Position numbers and translations under genes: made by a program
Shown: one piece after another, positions 26,742 to 36,233 of the stretch
How the letters are laid out: the number at the start of each line of letters is the position of its first letter
Numbering within the stretch: the first letter of the stretch is position 1
From: Paenibacillus sp. L3-i20
Lineage (GTDB): Bacteria; Bacillota; Bacilli; Paenibacillales; Paenibacillaceae
DNA: 64,000 nucleotides
Reading direction: 5' to 3'
Assembly (NCBI RefSeq): GCF_022180385.2
Contig: NZ_BQME02000002.1
Location: 868,001-932,000, forward strand
The notes under the pieces: model-generated
Databases searched by the model: none
Seen by the model: the letters and a program-made list of their open reading frames with translations, nothing else
What the model was told of the DNA's origin: nothing

Positions 26742-28622
26742 ATGGAGAAAATGACACCAGATGAGTTAAGAAAATCATATATTGATTTTATGAAAGGAAT
26801 AGGGGCTAGCCAAGTGCCCTCTTCTAGCTTGTTACCAGAAAATGATCCCTCAACGTTGTTTACAGGGAGTGGAATGCAACCTATGGTTCCATATTTATTG
26901 GGGGAAAAGCATCCGATAGGTAACGAGATTGCTAATATTCAGAAGTGTTTAAGGACAGTGGATATTGATGAAGTAGGAGATACGTCGCATCTGACATTTT
27001 TTGAAATGATAGGTCGATGGGAGTTTAAAGCAAGTGAAAATAACTATAAGAGAAAGCAAATCGATGCCATTTGGAATTGGCATATTATCGAATTAGGAAT
27101 TGATCCTGGCAGGCTGTATATCAGTGCTTTTATAGGAAGTGATGATTTGAATATACAGAAAGATACGGAAGCCATTCAAATCTGGTCAGAAAAATTTAAA
27201 TCAGTTGGTATAGAACCTATCATTGAAGATGATCCCTATCAATATGGGGCATCTAGAGGTGGAAAAATATTCTTATACGATGAAAAAGAAAATTGGTGGA
27301 GTCGAGCCGGAAGTCCATTAGATATGCCTGTTGGTGAACCGGGTGGACCTGATAGTGAAATGTTCTATGATCTTGAACCAGGCGGTGATTCACTGGATCA
27401 TCCTGCTTCTGTAAGCGAGAGGTTTTTAGAAATTGGGAACAACGTATTTATGTGTTACAAAAAAGAAGACACAGGGTTTGTAAAAATGCATAATCCCAAT
27501 ATTGATTATGGAGGCGGATTAGAAAGGGTTGCAACAGCCCTTAATGGTGACAAGGATATTTATAATACGGCTTTCTTCCTTAATCCCAAGAAAAAATTGA
27601 TGGAGTTAAGTGGTAAACAATATACTGACGATTTAAAGTCGTTTAGAATCATACTTGATCATGTGAGAGCGGCTACTTTTCTAATTAATGATGGTGCGGA
27701 GCCAGCTAATAGTGATGCAGGGTATATAACAAGAAGGTTATTAAGAAGGGCGATTCGTGCAGGTAAAAAAATAGGTATACAAGGAAGTTTTTTGGGTGAG
27801 TTGTCTGAAGTTTATATAGATGAAGCAACAGCTTATGAAGATTTGATCGGTAATAAAAAGAAAGTTATCGAAATAGTAAATAAGGAAGAAAATCTTTTCT
27901 ATAGAACTTTACAGCAAGGAGAATATGAAATACAAAAACATCTTAAGAATAAGGGTAAAGTTACAGGTGCAGATGCTTTTTATTTTTACGAAACATATGG
28001 GTTTCCCTTGGAGTTGACGGAAGAGTTTCTAACTGAAAGTGGATATAGCATGGAGAACAAGGCGTCTTATATAGAGGCGGCAAAGAAACATGCTGAAAAG
28101 AGCAGAACTGCTTCTGCGGGTAAATTTAAAGGTGGATTAGCTGAACATTCAACAGAAACAACAGCGCTGCACACGGTATCTCATTTATTACTTGCTGGTT
28201 TAAGGGAAGTTTTAGGTGATCATGTTCATCAACAAGGAAGTAATATTACTTCAGAACGATTACGGTTTGACTTCAACCATGATGAAAAACTTACGCCAGA
28301 GCAAATAGCTGAGGTGGAAAAGTATGTGAATGATGCGATTTCATCAAAAGCAGTTACCTATATTTCAGAGCTGCCTAAAATTGAAGCGAAAGAAAGTAAT
28401 GTTGAAGGGAATTTTTGGGATAAATATCCGGATATCGTTAAGGTGTATACAATCAAAGATAACGAAGGGAAAGTTTGGAGTCGAGAAGTATGTGGAGGAC
28501 CTCATGTAGAAGATACAACAAATTTAGGAAAGTTCAGTATTAAAAAAGAACAATCTTCTGCTGCTGGAGTTAGAAGGATTAAAGGAGTAATTAATAAATA
28601 TTTCCAGAACGCGGAACAATAG
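26742..28622 (+). CDS. Short alanyl-tRNA synthetase lacking C-Ala domain
   Basis: This 626-aa class II synthetase attaches alanine to tRNA-Ala. The catalytic core is at ~1-235 (LFTGSGMQPMVPYLLG, FFEMIGRWEFK, GGGLERVA), followed by the tRNA-recognition helices. The editing domain keeps its metal ligands H477-x3-H481 (HTVSH) and C584-x3-H588 (CGGPH). It stops right after editing, whereas housekeeping bacterial AlaRS (~870-880 aa) adds a DHHA1/C-Ala domain. ATG 26742 lies eight bases after GGAGG. T-box control and truncation suggest an accessory paralog, perhaps for stress or inhibitor resistance. Confidence 0.85.
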   Translation: MEKMTPDELRKSYIDFMKGIGASQVPSSSLLPENDPSTLFTGSGMQPMVPYLLGEKHPIGNEIANIQKCLRTVDIDEVGDTSHLTFFEMIGRWEFKASENNYKRKQIDAIWNWHIIELGIDPGRLYISAFIGSDDLNIQKDTEAIQIWSEKFKSVGIEPIIEDDPYQYGASRGGKIFLYDEKENWWSRAGSPLDMPVGEPGGPDSEMFYDLEPGGDSLDHPASVSERFLEIGNNVFMCYKKEDTGFVKMHNPNIDYGGGLERVATALNGDKDIYNTAFFLNPKKKLMELSGKQYTDDLKSFRIILDHVRAATFLINDGAEPANSDAGYITRRLLRRAIRAGKKIGIQGSFLGELSEVYIDEATAYEDLIGNKKKVIEIVNKEENLFYRTLQQGEYEIQKHLKNKGKVTGADAFYFYETYGFPLELTEEFLTESGYSMENKASYIEAAKKHAEKSRTASAGKFKGGLAEHSTETTALHTVSHLLLAGLREVLGDHVHQQGSNITSERLRFDFNHDEKLTPEQIAEVEKYVNDAISSKAVTYISELPKIEAKESNVEGNFWDKYPDIVKVYTIKDNEGKVWSREVCGGPHVEDTTNLGKFSIKKEQSSAAGVRRIKGVINKYFQNAEQ

Positions 28623-28760
28623 CTGATGTTTTAGGATTGCCATTTGTAACAACGTTATGAGTTTCCAGGAATCCAGGATGAATGATAAATCTGGCAATCT
28701 AAGAGAGTTTGACATCGCTTGGCCTTTGCGTTGGCGATACCGGAGAACAGTATTCAAAGA

Positions 28761-28797
28761 AAAAGCAATTCGGATTTAATCCGAGTTGCTTTTTTAC
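28761..28797 (+). terminator. Rho-independent terminator after alaS-like gene
   Basis: The 15-bp arms 28761-28775 and 28779-28793 (core GCAATTCGGAT, one G-T pair) are followed by T residues. Confidence 0.75.
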
Positions 28798-29216
28798 TGC
28801 AAGAAAGGGGAACTTATAAAAAAACAGAACGAAAATCGAGCTATATGGTGTAGGACACTAATTGTCGGATGACAAGAATATGAGCCGATTAATTACCGCG
28901 TAAATCGCGGTTTTTTTATTTTATCGGTACACATTCTTGGCAAAGTGCAATGTCAAGAATGTGTACCGATTGCCGAAAAAGTCCAAGAATGTATACCGAT
29001 TGCCAATGAACTAACAGGCGTAAAGGATGATCCGAATGAATGAGAAAGAGACATTAAAATGAAGTAAACATAGTAACAAACATAAATCTCTATTTTTTTG
29101 AAATTTGATGTCCGTTGTATTTGGGAAACATGCTATTGCCAAATTAACAATCCTTTTTATAGGTAACAGCATAGGTTATAAGAGATAAGAAATGGAAACA
29201 TGAGGGGAGAAAGAGT
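28798..29216. other. Intergenic stretch carrying repeat copy A
   Basis: Apart from the repeat at 28863-29004 I see no gene. The last ~100 bases presumably hold the cupin promoter. Confidence 0.4.
28863..29004. repeat. Dispersed IS21-like end repeat (copy A)
   Basis: It begins TGTCGGATGACAAGAATATG, holds the hairpin ACCGCG-TAAAT-CGCGGT with a T7 tract, then several copies of CAAGAATGTGTACCGATTGCC in both orientations. A near-identical copy lies at 40559-40700. Multiple internal repeats next to a TG tip are typical of IS21-family ends; no transposase is present. Confidence 0.6.
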
Positions 29217-29780
29217 ATGTACTGTAATCCATACAATCATTATCAATGGCATATACCTATGCACGACAATAGAAATATCAGAAATTGGAGTAATTATTGG
29301 AATCCTCATTATTATAACTGGAACAATTGCAACTATTGTATTCCTTATATGGAGTACAATAAATTAACAGATTACGGACTAAGACCATTAGTGGTGAATA
29401 TTGACCGAGCTACTAAACAAAACAATACTTACCGAACTGCTTTATGGACTGGGAAACATTTTCAGGTCACCCTTATGAGTATTGATGTGGGGGATGACAT
29501 TGGCTTAGAAGTTCATCCCACAACTGATCAATTCATTCGTATTGAAGAAGGTCAAGGACTTGTTCAGATGGGGGATAGTAAAGAAATATTGGATTATCAA
29601 GAAATGGCTTGTGAAGATTTTGCAATTATTATACCTGCCGGAAAATGGCATAATGTAACAAATACAGGTAATACTCCACTTAAAGTATACGTTATCTATG
29701 CTCCGCCAGAGCATCCATATGGTACGGTGCATGAAACAAAAGCAGATGCCATGTCTAAAAAAGAAAACAATAATTACTAA
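29217..29780 (+). CDS. Cupin-domain protein with Asn/Tyr/His-rich N-terminus
   Basis: The 187-aa protein has an unusual first 50 residues rich in N, Y, H and W, followed by a single cupin barrel. Cupin motif 1 is seen in LEVHPTTDQFIRIEEGQG and motif 2 in IIPAGKWHNVTN, giving plausible metal ligands. The end (PPEHPYGTVHETKADA) is shared with a group of Bacillales cupins. GAGGGGAGA precedes the ATG. The N-terminal tail resembles spore-coat-type low-complexity sequence, so a spore-surface role is possible but unproven. Confidence 0.7.
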   Translation: MYCNPYNHYQWHIPMHDNRNIRNWSNYWNPHYYNWNNCNYCIPYMEYNKLTDYGLRPLVVNIDRATKQNNTYRTALWTGKHFQVTLMSIDVGDDIGLEVHPTTDQFIRIEEGQGLVQMGDSKEILDYQEMACEDFAIIIPAGKWHNVTNTGNTPLKVYVIYAPPEHPYGTVHETKADAMSKKENNNY

Positions 29781-29942
29781 TGAATCAAGTAAAAGCATAC
29801 CACTTGTGGTTCTCAATACCTATAGAATAGATAATGCGTCGCAAACAGAGAAGATATTACATTTTAGGACTATTGGATTTAAGCGTAGGTATAATACACC
29901 TCAAAGGTAACCACATAAAATGCTAAAACAAAGGTAAGTATA

Positions 29943-29994
29943 TTCAACGAACCAACAGGCTGCTAGTAGCAGTCTGTTGGTTCGTTGAACTTTT
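29943..29994. terminator. Strong 23-bp hairpin terminator
   Basis: The arms 29943-29965 and 29966-29988 (core GAACCAACAG) pair with one mismatch and are followed by ACTTTTTAT. It lies between the convergent cupin and recombinase-like genes. Confidence 0.7.
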
Positions 29995-30055
29995 TATCTT
30001 AACATTTGTCCATAAGTTAAGAAGTTGATATTACTAAGAAAATAAGCAATTATTT

Positions 30056-30598
30056 TCAGTTTTCTAAATATCGGTATAATGTAGTTTTGCTAATTCCAGT
30101 TTCTTCTTTTATTTGAGCAAGACTAAATTTTTTGCTCTGATACATAATAATAGCTCGCTTCACATTCTCATCTGCTTTAGGCGGACGACCAGGCTTCATT
30201 CCTTTTTGTTTAGCCTCATACAAACCTCTTTTAGTATTCTCGCTAATGACGTCACTTTGAAAATTCAACAAAAAATGTACACTGTCATAAAATGAGTACC
30301 TCGTTGTATGAGAAGTAGCAATATCTTCACCGATTGAGTGGAGAAAAGCCTGTTTATCATGTAATTCATTTAATAATTCTGCAAGGTGTCGTGTTGAATC
30401 GGCAAACGAGAATAGATTAGCTACAACAACAGTGTCCCCTGGTTGAAGTTCATTCATCATAGTATTTAGCACTACTCTTTTTTTTGCAGAAGAGTGTTCC
30501 TCTGTATACAATTGATTACAGCTTAGGTTATTTAAAATCTTTAACTGGATTTCACAACTCAAATCATCTTGATTAGGTCTCATATACCCAATTAACAT
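30056..30598 (-). CDS. Serine-recombinase-like protein without catalytic serine
   Basis: The 180-aa protein has the resolvase fold and a C-terminal helix-turn-helix of the Hin/Tn3-resolvase type (PGRPPKADENVKRAI, then LAQIKEETGISKTTLYRYLEN). The N-terminal motif that normally reads YxRVSTxxQ is YMRPNQDDL, so the nucleophilic serine is absent; HSSAKKR and the E-helix (ENTKRGLYEAKQKG) are kept. It should bind DNA but not cut it, and may act as a regulator. AGGAGAAC precedes the ATG. It diverges from the SulP gene with a strong hairpin between them. Confidence 0.7.
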   Translation of the reverse strand: MLIGYMRPNQDDLSCEIQLKILNNLSCNQLYTEEHSSAKKRVVLNTMMNELQPGDTVVVANLFSFADSTRHLAELLNELHDKQAFLHSIGEDIATSHTTRYSFYDSVHFLLNFQSDVISENTKRGLYEAKQKGMKPGRPPKADENVKRAIIMYQSKKFSLAQIKEETGISKTTLYRYLEN

Positions 30599-30643
30599 TA
30601 TATGTTCTCCTAACTACGGAAGCCTTTTTAAAAGCATACCATA

Positions 30644-30679
30644 CAAAAAGACCAAAAAGGTTCCTTTTTGGTCTTTTTG
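30644..30679. promoter_or_regulatory. Palindrome between recombinase-like and sulP genes
   Basis: A perfect 17-bp inverted repeat (30644-30660 / 30663-30679, core GACCAAAAAGG) lies 46 bp before the leftward gene and 87 bp before the rightward gene. It could be an operator for the recombinase-like protein or an attenuator for sulP. Confidence 0.5.
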
Positions 30680-30765
30680 GTGATAAAATGAATGAGCCTC
30701 ATACGGAACCTGACTTTTATGAGAGTTAAAAGTCACCATAAAATAAATAAGGAGTGGAAGTAAAC

Positions 30766-32229
30766 GTGATTGAAAGAATGAAAAGGGAATGGTTCTCAAA
30801 TGTAAGGGGGGATGTACTTGCAGGAATTGTTGTAGCATTAGCTCTCATTCCCGAAGCGATTGCCTTTTCGATTATTGCAGGTGTTGATCCTATGGTTGGT
30901 TTGTATGCATCGTTTTGTATTGCCGTTATTATAGCATTTGTAGGTGGTCGCCCTGGTATGATCTCTGCCGCTACCGGTGCAATGGCTCTGCTTATGGTTC
31001 CATTAGTGAAAGAGTATGGATTGCAATATTTATTGGCTGCAACAGTACTCACTGGGATCATACAACTTATTTTTGGTATATTCAAGATCGGTAAGGTCAT
31101 GAAATTTATTCCGAGAGCCGTCATGATCGGATTTGTTAACGCGCTTGCCATTCTGATATTTATGGCGCAGGTCCCTCATTTTATAGGAATATCAACTTTG
31201 ACTTATATTTTTGTCACTATAACTTTGATTTTAGTTTATGTATTGCCTAGATTTATCAAAGCCATTCCTGCCCCTCTTATCGCGATTGTAGTGCTTACAG
31301 CGGCTGCAATTTGGGGTGATCTGAGCTTAGGAACGGTAGGGGATTTGGGGGTAATTACTCAAACACTTCCTTCATTCTTTGTTCCAGATATTCCATTTAA
31401 CCTTGAAACGTTTAAAATCATTTTTCCTTATTCAATTGCTTTAGCAATTGTTGGATTATTAGAGACGCTGCTTACTTCTTCTATCGTTGATGATATGACA
31501 GGTACCGAGAGTAATAAGAATAGAGAATCCAGAGGTCAAGGTATCGCGAATATTATTACGGGATTCTTTGGAGGTATGGCAGGTTGTGCGATGATAGGAC
31601 AGTCTGTCATCAACGTCAAATCAGGAGGACGAGGCAGATTATCCACTTTGGTTGCAGGGCTATTTTTAATATTTCTGATCCTTGTATTGGGTGGATTGGT
31701 TGTACAAATACCGATGCCTGTATTAGTAGGAATCATGATTATGGTATCTATCGGCACGTTTGATTGGTCTTCATTTTCGTATTTGCGTAAAGCACCTAAG
31801 ACAGATGCTTTAGTCATGTTGGCTACAGTAATTATCGTTGTCGCTACCCATGACCTTTCAAAAGGCGTTATAGCTGGTGTCATTCTTAGTGCGATTTTCT
31901 TTGTGGCCAAAATCTCCAAACTGGAGGTTACTAGACGACAGACCAGCAACGAGGAGATATATGATGTAACCGGTCAATTGTTCTTTGCTTCTGTTGAAGG
32001 TTTTATTGGAGGCTTTGACTTTAGTGTAGCTGATACTAAGATCGTTATTGATTTCTCAAAGGCACATATCTGGGACGATTCTGGTGTAGGTGCGGTAGAT
32101 AAAGTAGTCATCAAATATCGAGCAAATAATAATCATGTCACGATTAATGGGCTAAATGCCTCTAGTGAAAAAATTATTAAAAAGTTAGCTATATCCCAAG
32201 AATCACATGCACAGTTAAAAACACATTAA
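30766..32229 (+). CDS. SulP family anion transporter with STAS domain
   Basis: The 487-aa transporter has 10-12 membrane helices carrying SulP hallmarks ([25 protein letters not shown], a [13 protein letters not shown] segment) and a C-terminal STAS domain (~400-480; [23 protein letters not shown]). SulP proteins import sulfate, bicarbonate or similar anions; a fit to sulfate or bicarbonate cannot be decided here. I use GTG 30766, eleven bases after AAGGAG. A broken universal-stress-protein gene follows, a pairing common in Bacillales. Confidence 0.85.
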   Translation: MIERMKREWFSNVRGDVLAGIVVALALIPEAIAFSIIAGVDPMVGLYASFCIAVIIAFVGGRPGMISAATGAMALLMVPLVKEYGLQYLLAATVLTGIIQLIFGIFKIGKVMKFIPRAVMIGFVNALAILIFMAQVPHFIGISTLTYIFVTITLILVYVLPRFIKAIPAPLIAIVVLTAAAIWGDLSLGTVGDLGVITQTLPSFFVPDIPFNLETFKIIFPYSIALAIVGLLETLLTSSIVDDMTGTESNKNRESRGQGIANIITGFFGGMAGCAMIGQSVINVKSGGRGRLSTLVAGLFLIFLILVLGGLVVQIPMPVLVGIMIMVSIGTFDWSSFSYLRKAPKTDALVMLATVIIVVATHDLSKGVIAGVILSAIFFVAKISKLEVTRRQTSNEEIYDVTGQLFFASVEGFIGGFDFSVADTKIVIDFSKAHIWDDSGVGAVDKVVIKYRANNNHVTINGLNASSEKIIKKLAISQESHAQLKTH

Positions 32230-32250
32230 AGAGTGAGGAAAGGATACACA

Positions 32251-32366
32251 TGTAAAACCGTATTCGATTATCCGCTGATGGATCAGAAAACGCAATAATT
32301 GCAGCCGATAAGGTTGTGATTATTGCGACATTATTTTCAGATCTGTCGTTAGAAATATTTTCATAA
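32251..32366 (+). pseudogene. Universal stress protein (UspA) remnant
   Basis: After AGGAAAGG the ATG at 32251 is followed at once by TAA. A one-base-shifted frame reads NRIRLSADGSENAIIAADKVV, matching the UspA N-terminus (x-RILVAxDGSExA), then stops at 32364. The rest of the domain is gone. Confidence 0.55.
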
Positions 32367-32582
32367 CGGACATTTCTAAAATCAAAAGCGAGACTTACTA
32401 TTGTGTATGTATAAACAAATGAAAATCTGCAGCTATTCGAAAAGACTTTGCAAAATAATTTATAGTATGAACTCCTGAAAGAAATCCAAAACAATTTTCA
32501 ATTTGGCGTACCTCATCATGACATCTCATAGTCTTCGTAACTGACCAGTTACCGAAATACGATCCATAATTGGAGGCTATAT

Positions 32583-32970
32583 ATGAAATTCTTTTTACGC
32601 AGAGCTGTAGAGGATGACTGGGATCAGATAAAATCTATTTATTTGGAAGGCATCGCAACGGGGAATGCAACATTCCAAACTGAAGCTCCATCTAAGGAAC
32701 AATGGTTTTCTAATCATGTTTTAGAATGCAGTATTGTATGCGTTGATGGTGGTGAAATATAAATCTTTAATGAATGAATTAATAAATCTATCTGAAAAAG
32801 AAGGTTTTTGGACTCTTCAAGCAGGTATATTTCCTGAAAATTCTTCTAGCCTTAATTTACATCATAAATTTGGATTTAGAGAAGTTGGTACAAGAGAAAA
32901 ATTGGGGAAAATGAACGACATATGGAGAGACGTTATATTTTTAGAAAGAAGAAGCAAACTTTTCAACTAG
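32583..32970 (+). pseudogene. Phosphinothricin-acetyltransferase-like GNAT with internal deletion
   Basis: The N-terminal part (RRAVEDDWDQIKSIYLEGIATGNATFQTEAP) and the C-terminal part (FWTLQAGIFPENSSSLNLHHKFGFREVGTREK) match the PAT/YwnH acetyltransferases. They lie in different frames, and the roughly 55 residues between them, including the acetyl-CoA loop, are deleted near 32755. Inactive. Confidence 0.7.
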
Positions 32971-32973
32971 CAA

Positions 32974-33018
32974 AAAAGGAACGTTTACCGGCAAAGTTGC
33001 CATATAAACGTTCCTTTT
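32974..33018. terminator. Bidirectional terminator between convergent genes
   Basis: The arms AAAAGGAACGTTTA (32974-32987) and TAAACGTTCCTTTT (33005-33018) serve the rightward GNAT remnant and the leftward arsenic operon. Confidence 0.75.
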
Positions 33019-33019
33019 A

Positions 33020-33451
33020 TTATGAATAGATGGCTTCTAATGATTTTCTCTGTGCAGGCTTTATACTTAATACCGAGCGAATACTTTGGGCTTGCTGCTC
33101 AGCATCATCTATGCTCTTGGCTAATCCTAATTCAAGGAGTGTGCCGTAAGCAACAGTCCCTGTACGGCCTTTGCCGCCTCCGCAATGAAACACGACCTTT
33201 TTGCCTTCTTTGTAGGATTCAACAACGGCTTTAATGGCTTTATGAAGCAATTCCTCCTGAGGTTCATTAGCTACATCGCCTAATGGTACCTTGATCCATT
33301 CTAATCCTTCAGCTTCAGCTGCGCACTGCTCAGCTTCTGCTCTTAAATCAACAACAACTACAACACCTTCATGATCAACCATCGATTGAACATCTTGGGC
33401 GCCGCCCATAAATATGCGACCAGGAATTAATTCGTGATAAGCTTTACTCAT
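33020..33451 (-). CDS. Dual-specificity/tyrosine phosphatase-like protein
   Basis: The 143-aa protein has the cysteine-phosphatase signature HCGGGKGRT (C90, R96) and an upstream DLRAEAE region typical of small atypical dual-specificity phosphatases. It would hydrolyse phosphotyrosine, or possibly arsenate-like esters. ATG 33451 follows GAGGGGAG; the longer upstream frame overlaps arsI and is excluded. It is the last gene of arsR-arsB-arsC-arsI, 22 bp after arsI. Its role in arsenic resistance is inferred only from position. Confidence 0.75.
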   Translation of the reverse strand: MSKAYHELIPGRIFMGGAQDVQSMVDHEGVVVVVDLRAEAEQCAAEAEGLEWIKVPLGDVANEPQEELLHKAIKAVVESYKEGKKVVFHCGGGKGRTGTVAYGTLLELGLAKSIDDAEQQAQSIRSVLSIKPAQRKSLEAIYS

Positions 33452-33473
33452 GTCTATATTCTCCCCTCGACTA

Positions 33474-33953
33474 TTAAAATAATTGTTTCTTAAACGAAGT
33501 AAACTCCACTTGAACAGGTGCGGAAGGAGGAGCACAGCACAATGAGAGATCACGTTGATCGCCCGCAGATTCAAATTCCGAATCCTCTTTAGTATAAAAT
33601 ATCTCCCAGGCATTACCGTCAGGGTCGTATACCCATACTTTATCTTGTACAGCATAGCAGCAAGTTGTATTCATTTCATTGATTAGAAGTAGATCCGCTT
33701 GTCTTAAACGCTCACCCATTGCAAGAACATCTTCTGTATGATCTACCTGGAAACCAAGGTGATTAAGTACGCCATTTTTTTCAAAGGGACGTACGTTTAA
33801 TGAAAAGTGAAGTGCTGGGTTATCTAATTCAAATTTTGCGTAATTGTCCCTTACTTTCGAAGGTTCTTTCCCGAAAAAATGTCGATAAAAGCTCAGCGAA
33901 TTCTCCAAGTTGGAGCAGTTCACGGCTACATGCATTCGTTTGATCGTGGACAT
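33474..33953 (-). CDS. arsI: ArsI C-As lyase (VOC family)
   Basis: The 159-aa non-heme-iron VOC dioxygenase cleaves the carbon-arsenic bond of trivalent organoarsenicals such as methylarsenite. Iron ligands H8, H65 and E117 are in the expected places, and the vicinal cysteines C98-C99 (NTTCCYAVQDK), which hold the arsenic, are present. This TTCCYA-x-QDK-x-W signature separates ArsI from other VOC proteins. It lies one base from arsC in the same operon. A cysteine-rich C-terminus (LSLCCAPP) may add metalloid binding. Confidence 0.9.
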   Translation of the reverse strand: MSTIKRMHVAVNCSNLENSLSFYRHFFGKEPSKVRDNYAKFELDNPALHFSLNVRPFEKNGVLNHLGFQVDHTEDVLAMGERLRQADLLLINEMNTTCCYAVQDKVWVYDPDGNAWEIFYTKEDSEFESAGDQRDLSLCCAPPSAPVQVEFTSFKKQLF

Positions 33954-33954
33954 C

Positions 33955-34377
33955 TTATAGTCCTTCCTTCACAAACTTCTCGATTCTAGCCTTGATTTGA
34001 TCACGAACGTTTCTAAATTGATCCATAATTTCTTCTTCCGTGCCTGAAGCTTTTGCTGGATCTTCAAACCCCCAATGCCATTTAACTACATTAGGATTCG
34101 AGACGACAGGGCAATGCTCATCAGCATGGCCACAAAGTGTGATTACATAATGAGCGCGATTCAATACTTCTGTATCGATTACATTAGAAGAGTTTTGACT
34201 TATATCAAGGCCGGCTTCCTTCATCACTTGAACGGCTCTCGGGTTCAAACCATGTGCCTCAAGCCCTGCACTTTTTACTTCGTATTGTTCACTACCTAGG
34301 GCAGTAAGAAAGCCATCAGCCATTTGACTCCGGCAAGAGTTACCTGTACACAAGAAATAAACCAGTTTCTTTTCCAT
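33955..34377 (-). CDS. arsC: Thioredoxin-coupled arsenate reductase
   Basis: The 140-aa low-molecular-weight-phosphatase-fold ArsC reduces arsenate to arsenite. The P-loop CTGNSCRS holds C10 and C15; the redox relay cysteines C82 and C89 are in [11 protein letters not shown]. Length and motifs match the thioredoxin-dependent Bacillus/Staphylococcus type. AGGAGA-like sequence lies before the ATG. It sits between arsB and arsI and supplies arsenite to the efflux pump. Confidence 0.93.
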   Translation of the reverse strand: MEKKLVYFLCTGNSCRSQMADGFLTALGSEQYEVKSAGLEAHGLNPRAVQVMKEAGLDISQNSSNVIDTEVLNRAHYVITLCGHADEHCPVVSNPNVVKWHWGFEDPAKASGTEEEIMDQFRNVRDQIKARIEKFVKEGL

Positions 34378-34404
34378 CTTTTTATGTCTCCTTTGAATTT
34401 CTTT

Positions 34405-35697
34405 TTAGTGGATTATGCTAAGCCAGAAGTAAAGGCCAAGTAATGTAATGAACAGCACCGGAAGCGTTAGTATGATTCCAACCTTGAAGTAATAGCCCCA
34501 TGTGATTTTTACACCTTTCTTGGATAGTACATGCAACCACAAAAGGGTAGCTAACGATCCAATTGGCGTAATTTTAGGACCTAAATCAGATCCAATAACA
34601 TTGGCATAAATCAGAGCTTCTCGTAACACACCAGTTGTGTTGGTGCCTTGAATAGCTAGGGCATTAATCATTACCGTAGGCATGTTGTTCATAATGGATG
34701 AAAGAATGGCAGCGATGAATCCTGTACCGATCGTTGCGACAAATAAACCTTGATCAGCTGTCCATTGAAACACTTTCCCAAGCTGATCCGTAAGTCCAAC
34801 ATTTCGCAGACCGTAAACAACAACATACATGCCGATAGAAAAAACGACAACAGACCATGGAGCACCTTTGATGACAGTGACAGTTTGGATAGCAGGACTT
34901 TTGCGAGCAGCCAGTATAAAGACGATTGCTGCTAGACCAGCAATAATTGATACCGGTACATGAATAAACTCGCTTATGAGATAAGCAATGAATAATACAG
35001 CTAAAACAATCCAAGACAGTTTAAACATACGCATATCTTTTATCGCTTCGCGAGGTTGTTTGATGTGGTTAAGATCATAGCGTTTTGGGATGCTTTTCCT
35101 GAAAAGGAGAAACAAAACGAGCAAGCTTGCTCCAACTGCAAAGAAGTTAGGAATAATCATTCGACTCGCATACTCGGCAAATCCAATCCCAAAGAAGTCA
35201 GAAGAAACGATATTAACCAAGTTACTGACCACAAGAGGTAACGACGCTGTATCCGAAATAAATCCGCTTGCCATAATAAATGGCAGGATCATACGATCAT
35301 CAAATTTCAGTGCTCTGACCATAGCGAGTACAATGGGTGTGAGAATAAGTGCAGCACCATCATTTGCGAAAAAGGCTGCGACAGCTGCACCCAGCAATAC
35401 GACGTAGGAAAACATGAGGTACCCATTCCCATTTGCAAAACGTGCCATATGGAGTGCTGACCATTCGAAAAATCCGATTTCATCAAGAATCAGTGAGATC
35501 AGGATGATAGCGACAAAAGTTAGAGTAGCGTTCCAGACAATGCTCGTTACATCCCACACGTCATTAAAATCAACAACCCCAAAGAGTAGGGCGAGTATAG
35601 CTCCGCCAGCTGCTGAATAACCGATGTTCAAACCTTTAGGTTGCCAAATAACGAAGATCAAAGTAATAAGAAAAATAATAGACGCAATAATTAACAT
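34405..35697 (-). CDS. arsB: ArsB arsenite efflux pump
   Basis: The 430-aa membrane protein has about 12 helices and matches the ArsB/NhaD-like arsenite-proton antiporters, with [14 protein letters not shown] and [13 protein letters not shown] as family landmarks. It expels arsenite made by ArsC. I start at ATG 35697 because AGGAGG lies four bases before it; the longer reading starts before that site. It lies 50 bp after arsR and 27 bp before arsC on the same strand. Confidence 0.92.
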   Translation of the reverse strand: MLIIASIIFLITLIFVIWQPKGLNIGYSAAGGAILALLFGVVDFNDVWDVTSIVWNATLTFVAIILISLILDEIGFFEWSALHMARFANGNGYLMFSYVVLLGAAVAAFFANDGAALILTPIVLAMVRALKFDDRMILPFIMASGFISDTASLPLVVSNLVNIVSSDFFGIGFAEYASRMIIPNFFAVGASLLVLFLLFRKSIPKRYDLNHIKQPREAIKDMRMFKLSWIVLAVLFIAYLISEFIHVPVSIIAGLAAIVFILAARKSPAIQTVTVIKGAPWSVVVFSIGMYVVVYGLRNVGLTDQLGKVFQWTADQGLFVATIGTGFIAAILSSIMNNMPTVMINALAIQGTNTTGVLREALIYANVIGSDLGPKITPIGSLATLLWLHVLSKKGVKITWGYYFKVGIILTLPVLFITLLGLYFWLSIIH

Positions 35698-35747
35698 AGT
35701 ACCTCCTAAGAACAATAGTCATAACATCAACTCTAGAAGGATGATCC

Positions 35748-36065
35748 TTAATTACAAGCGTCAGGATTCAGCTTCTTTAGCTCTTCTTTCATCGATGGGA
35801 GTGCTTGTAAGATGTCATGTAGATATGGCTTATCTTCGATATTTAACGAATAATAAATCCATTGTGCACGCCTAGTCTCATGAAGTAATCCACCAACTTT
35901 TAACTTTCTCAAATGCTGGCTTACATTGGGCTGAGTTGTTTCAAGAATCGTTACGATATCACAAACACACATTTCTCGCTCCTTAAGCAGAGCCATAATA
36001 GTAAGGCGTGTTTTGTCAGATAATAGCTTTAATGTCTCAGCAAGATGATCTAGCGGTTGAATCAT
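35748..36065 (-). CDS. arsR: ArsR arsenic-responsive repressor
   Basis: The 105-aa winged-helix repressor has the arsenite-sensing motif EMCVCDIV (C33, C35) in its DNA-contacting helix region and the TTQPNVSQHLRKLK recognition helix. It represses the ars operon until arsenite binds. ATG 36065 follows AAGGAGCG. Its promoter region holds a direct repeat that may be the operator. Confidence 0.92.
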   Translation of the reverse strand: MIQPLDHLAETLKLLSDKTRLTIMALLKEREMCVCDIVTILETTQPNVSQHLRKLKVGGLLHETRRAQWIYYSLNIEDKPYLHDILQALPSMKEELKKLNPDACN

Positions 36066-36103
36066 ATAGTCGCTCCTTTTTAACATGGTAGTTGATCGTC
36101 ATT

Positions 36104-36148
36104 GTTTATTATACTCAAATTTTTATATAAGTAAACAGTTATATAAGT
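36104..36148 (-). promoter_or_regulatory. ars promoter with repeated operator-like sites
   Basis: On the minus strand TTTACT and TATAAT are 16 bp apart upstream of arsR. The + strand shows two TTATATAAGT copies at 36123-36132 and 36139-36148, overlapping this promoter. These may bind ArsR or the divergent MarR. Confidence 0.5.
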
Positions 36149-36233
36149 GTGTGCGAATATAAAAAGCACTTCGAAAATTTATACTTGCAAATTACAACTA
36201 AAGCACGTATAAATAAAGTAGGGGGAATGAACA

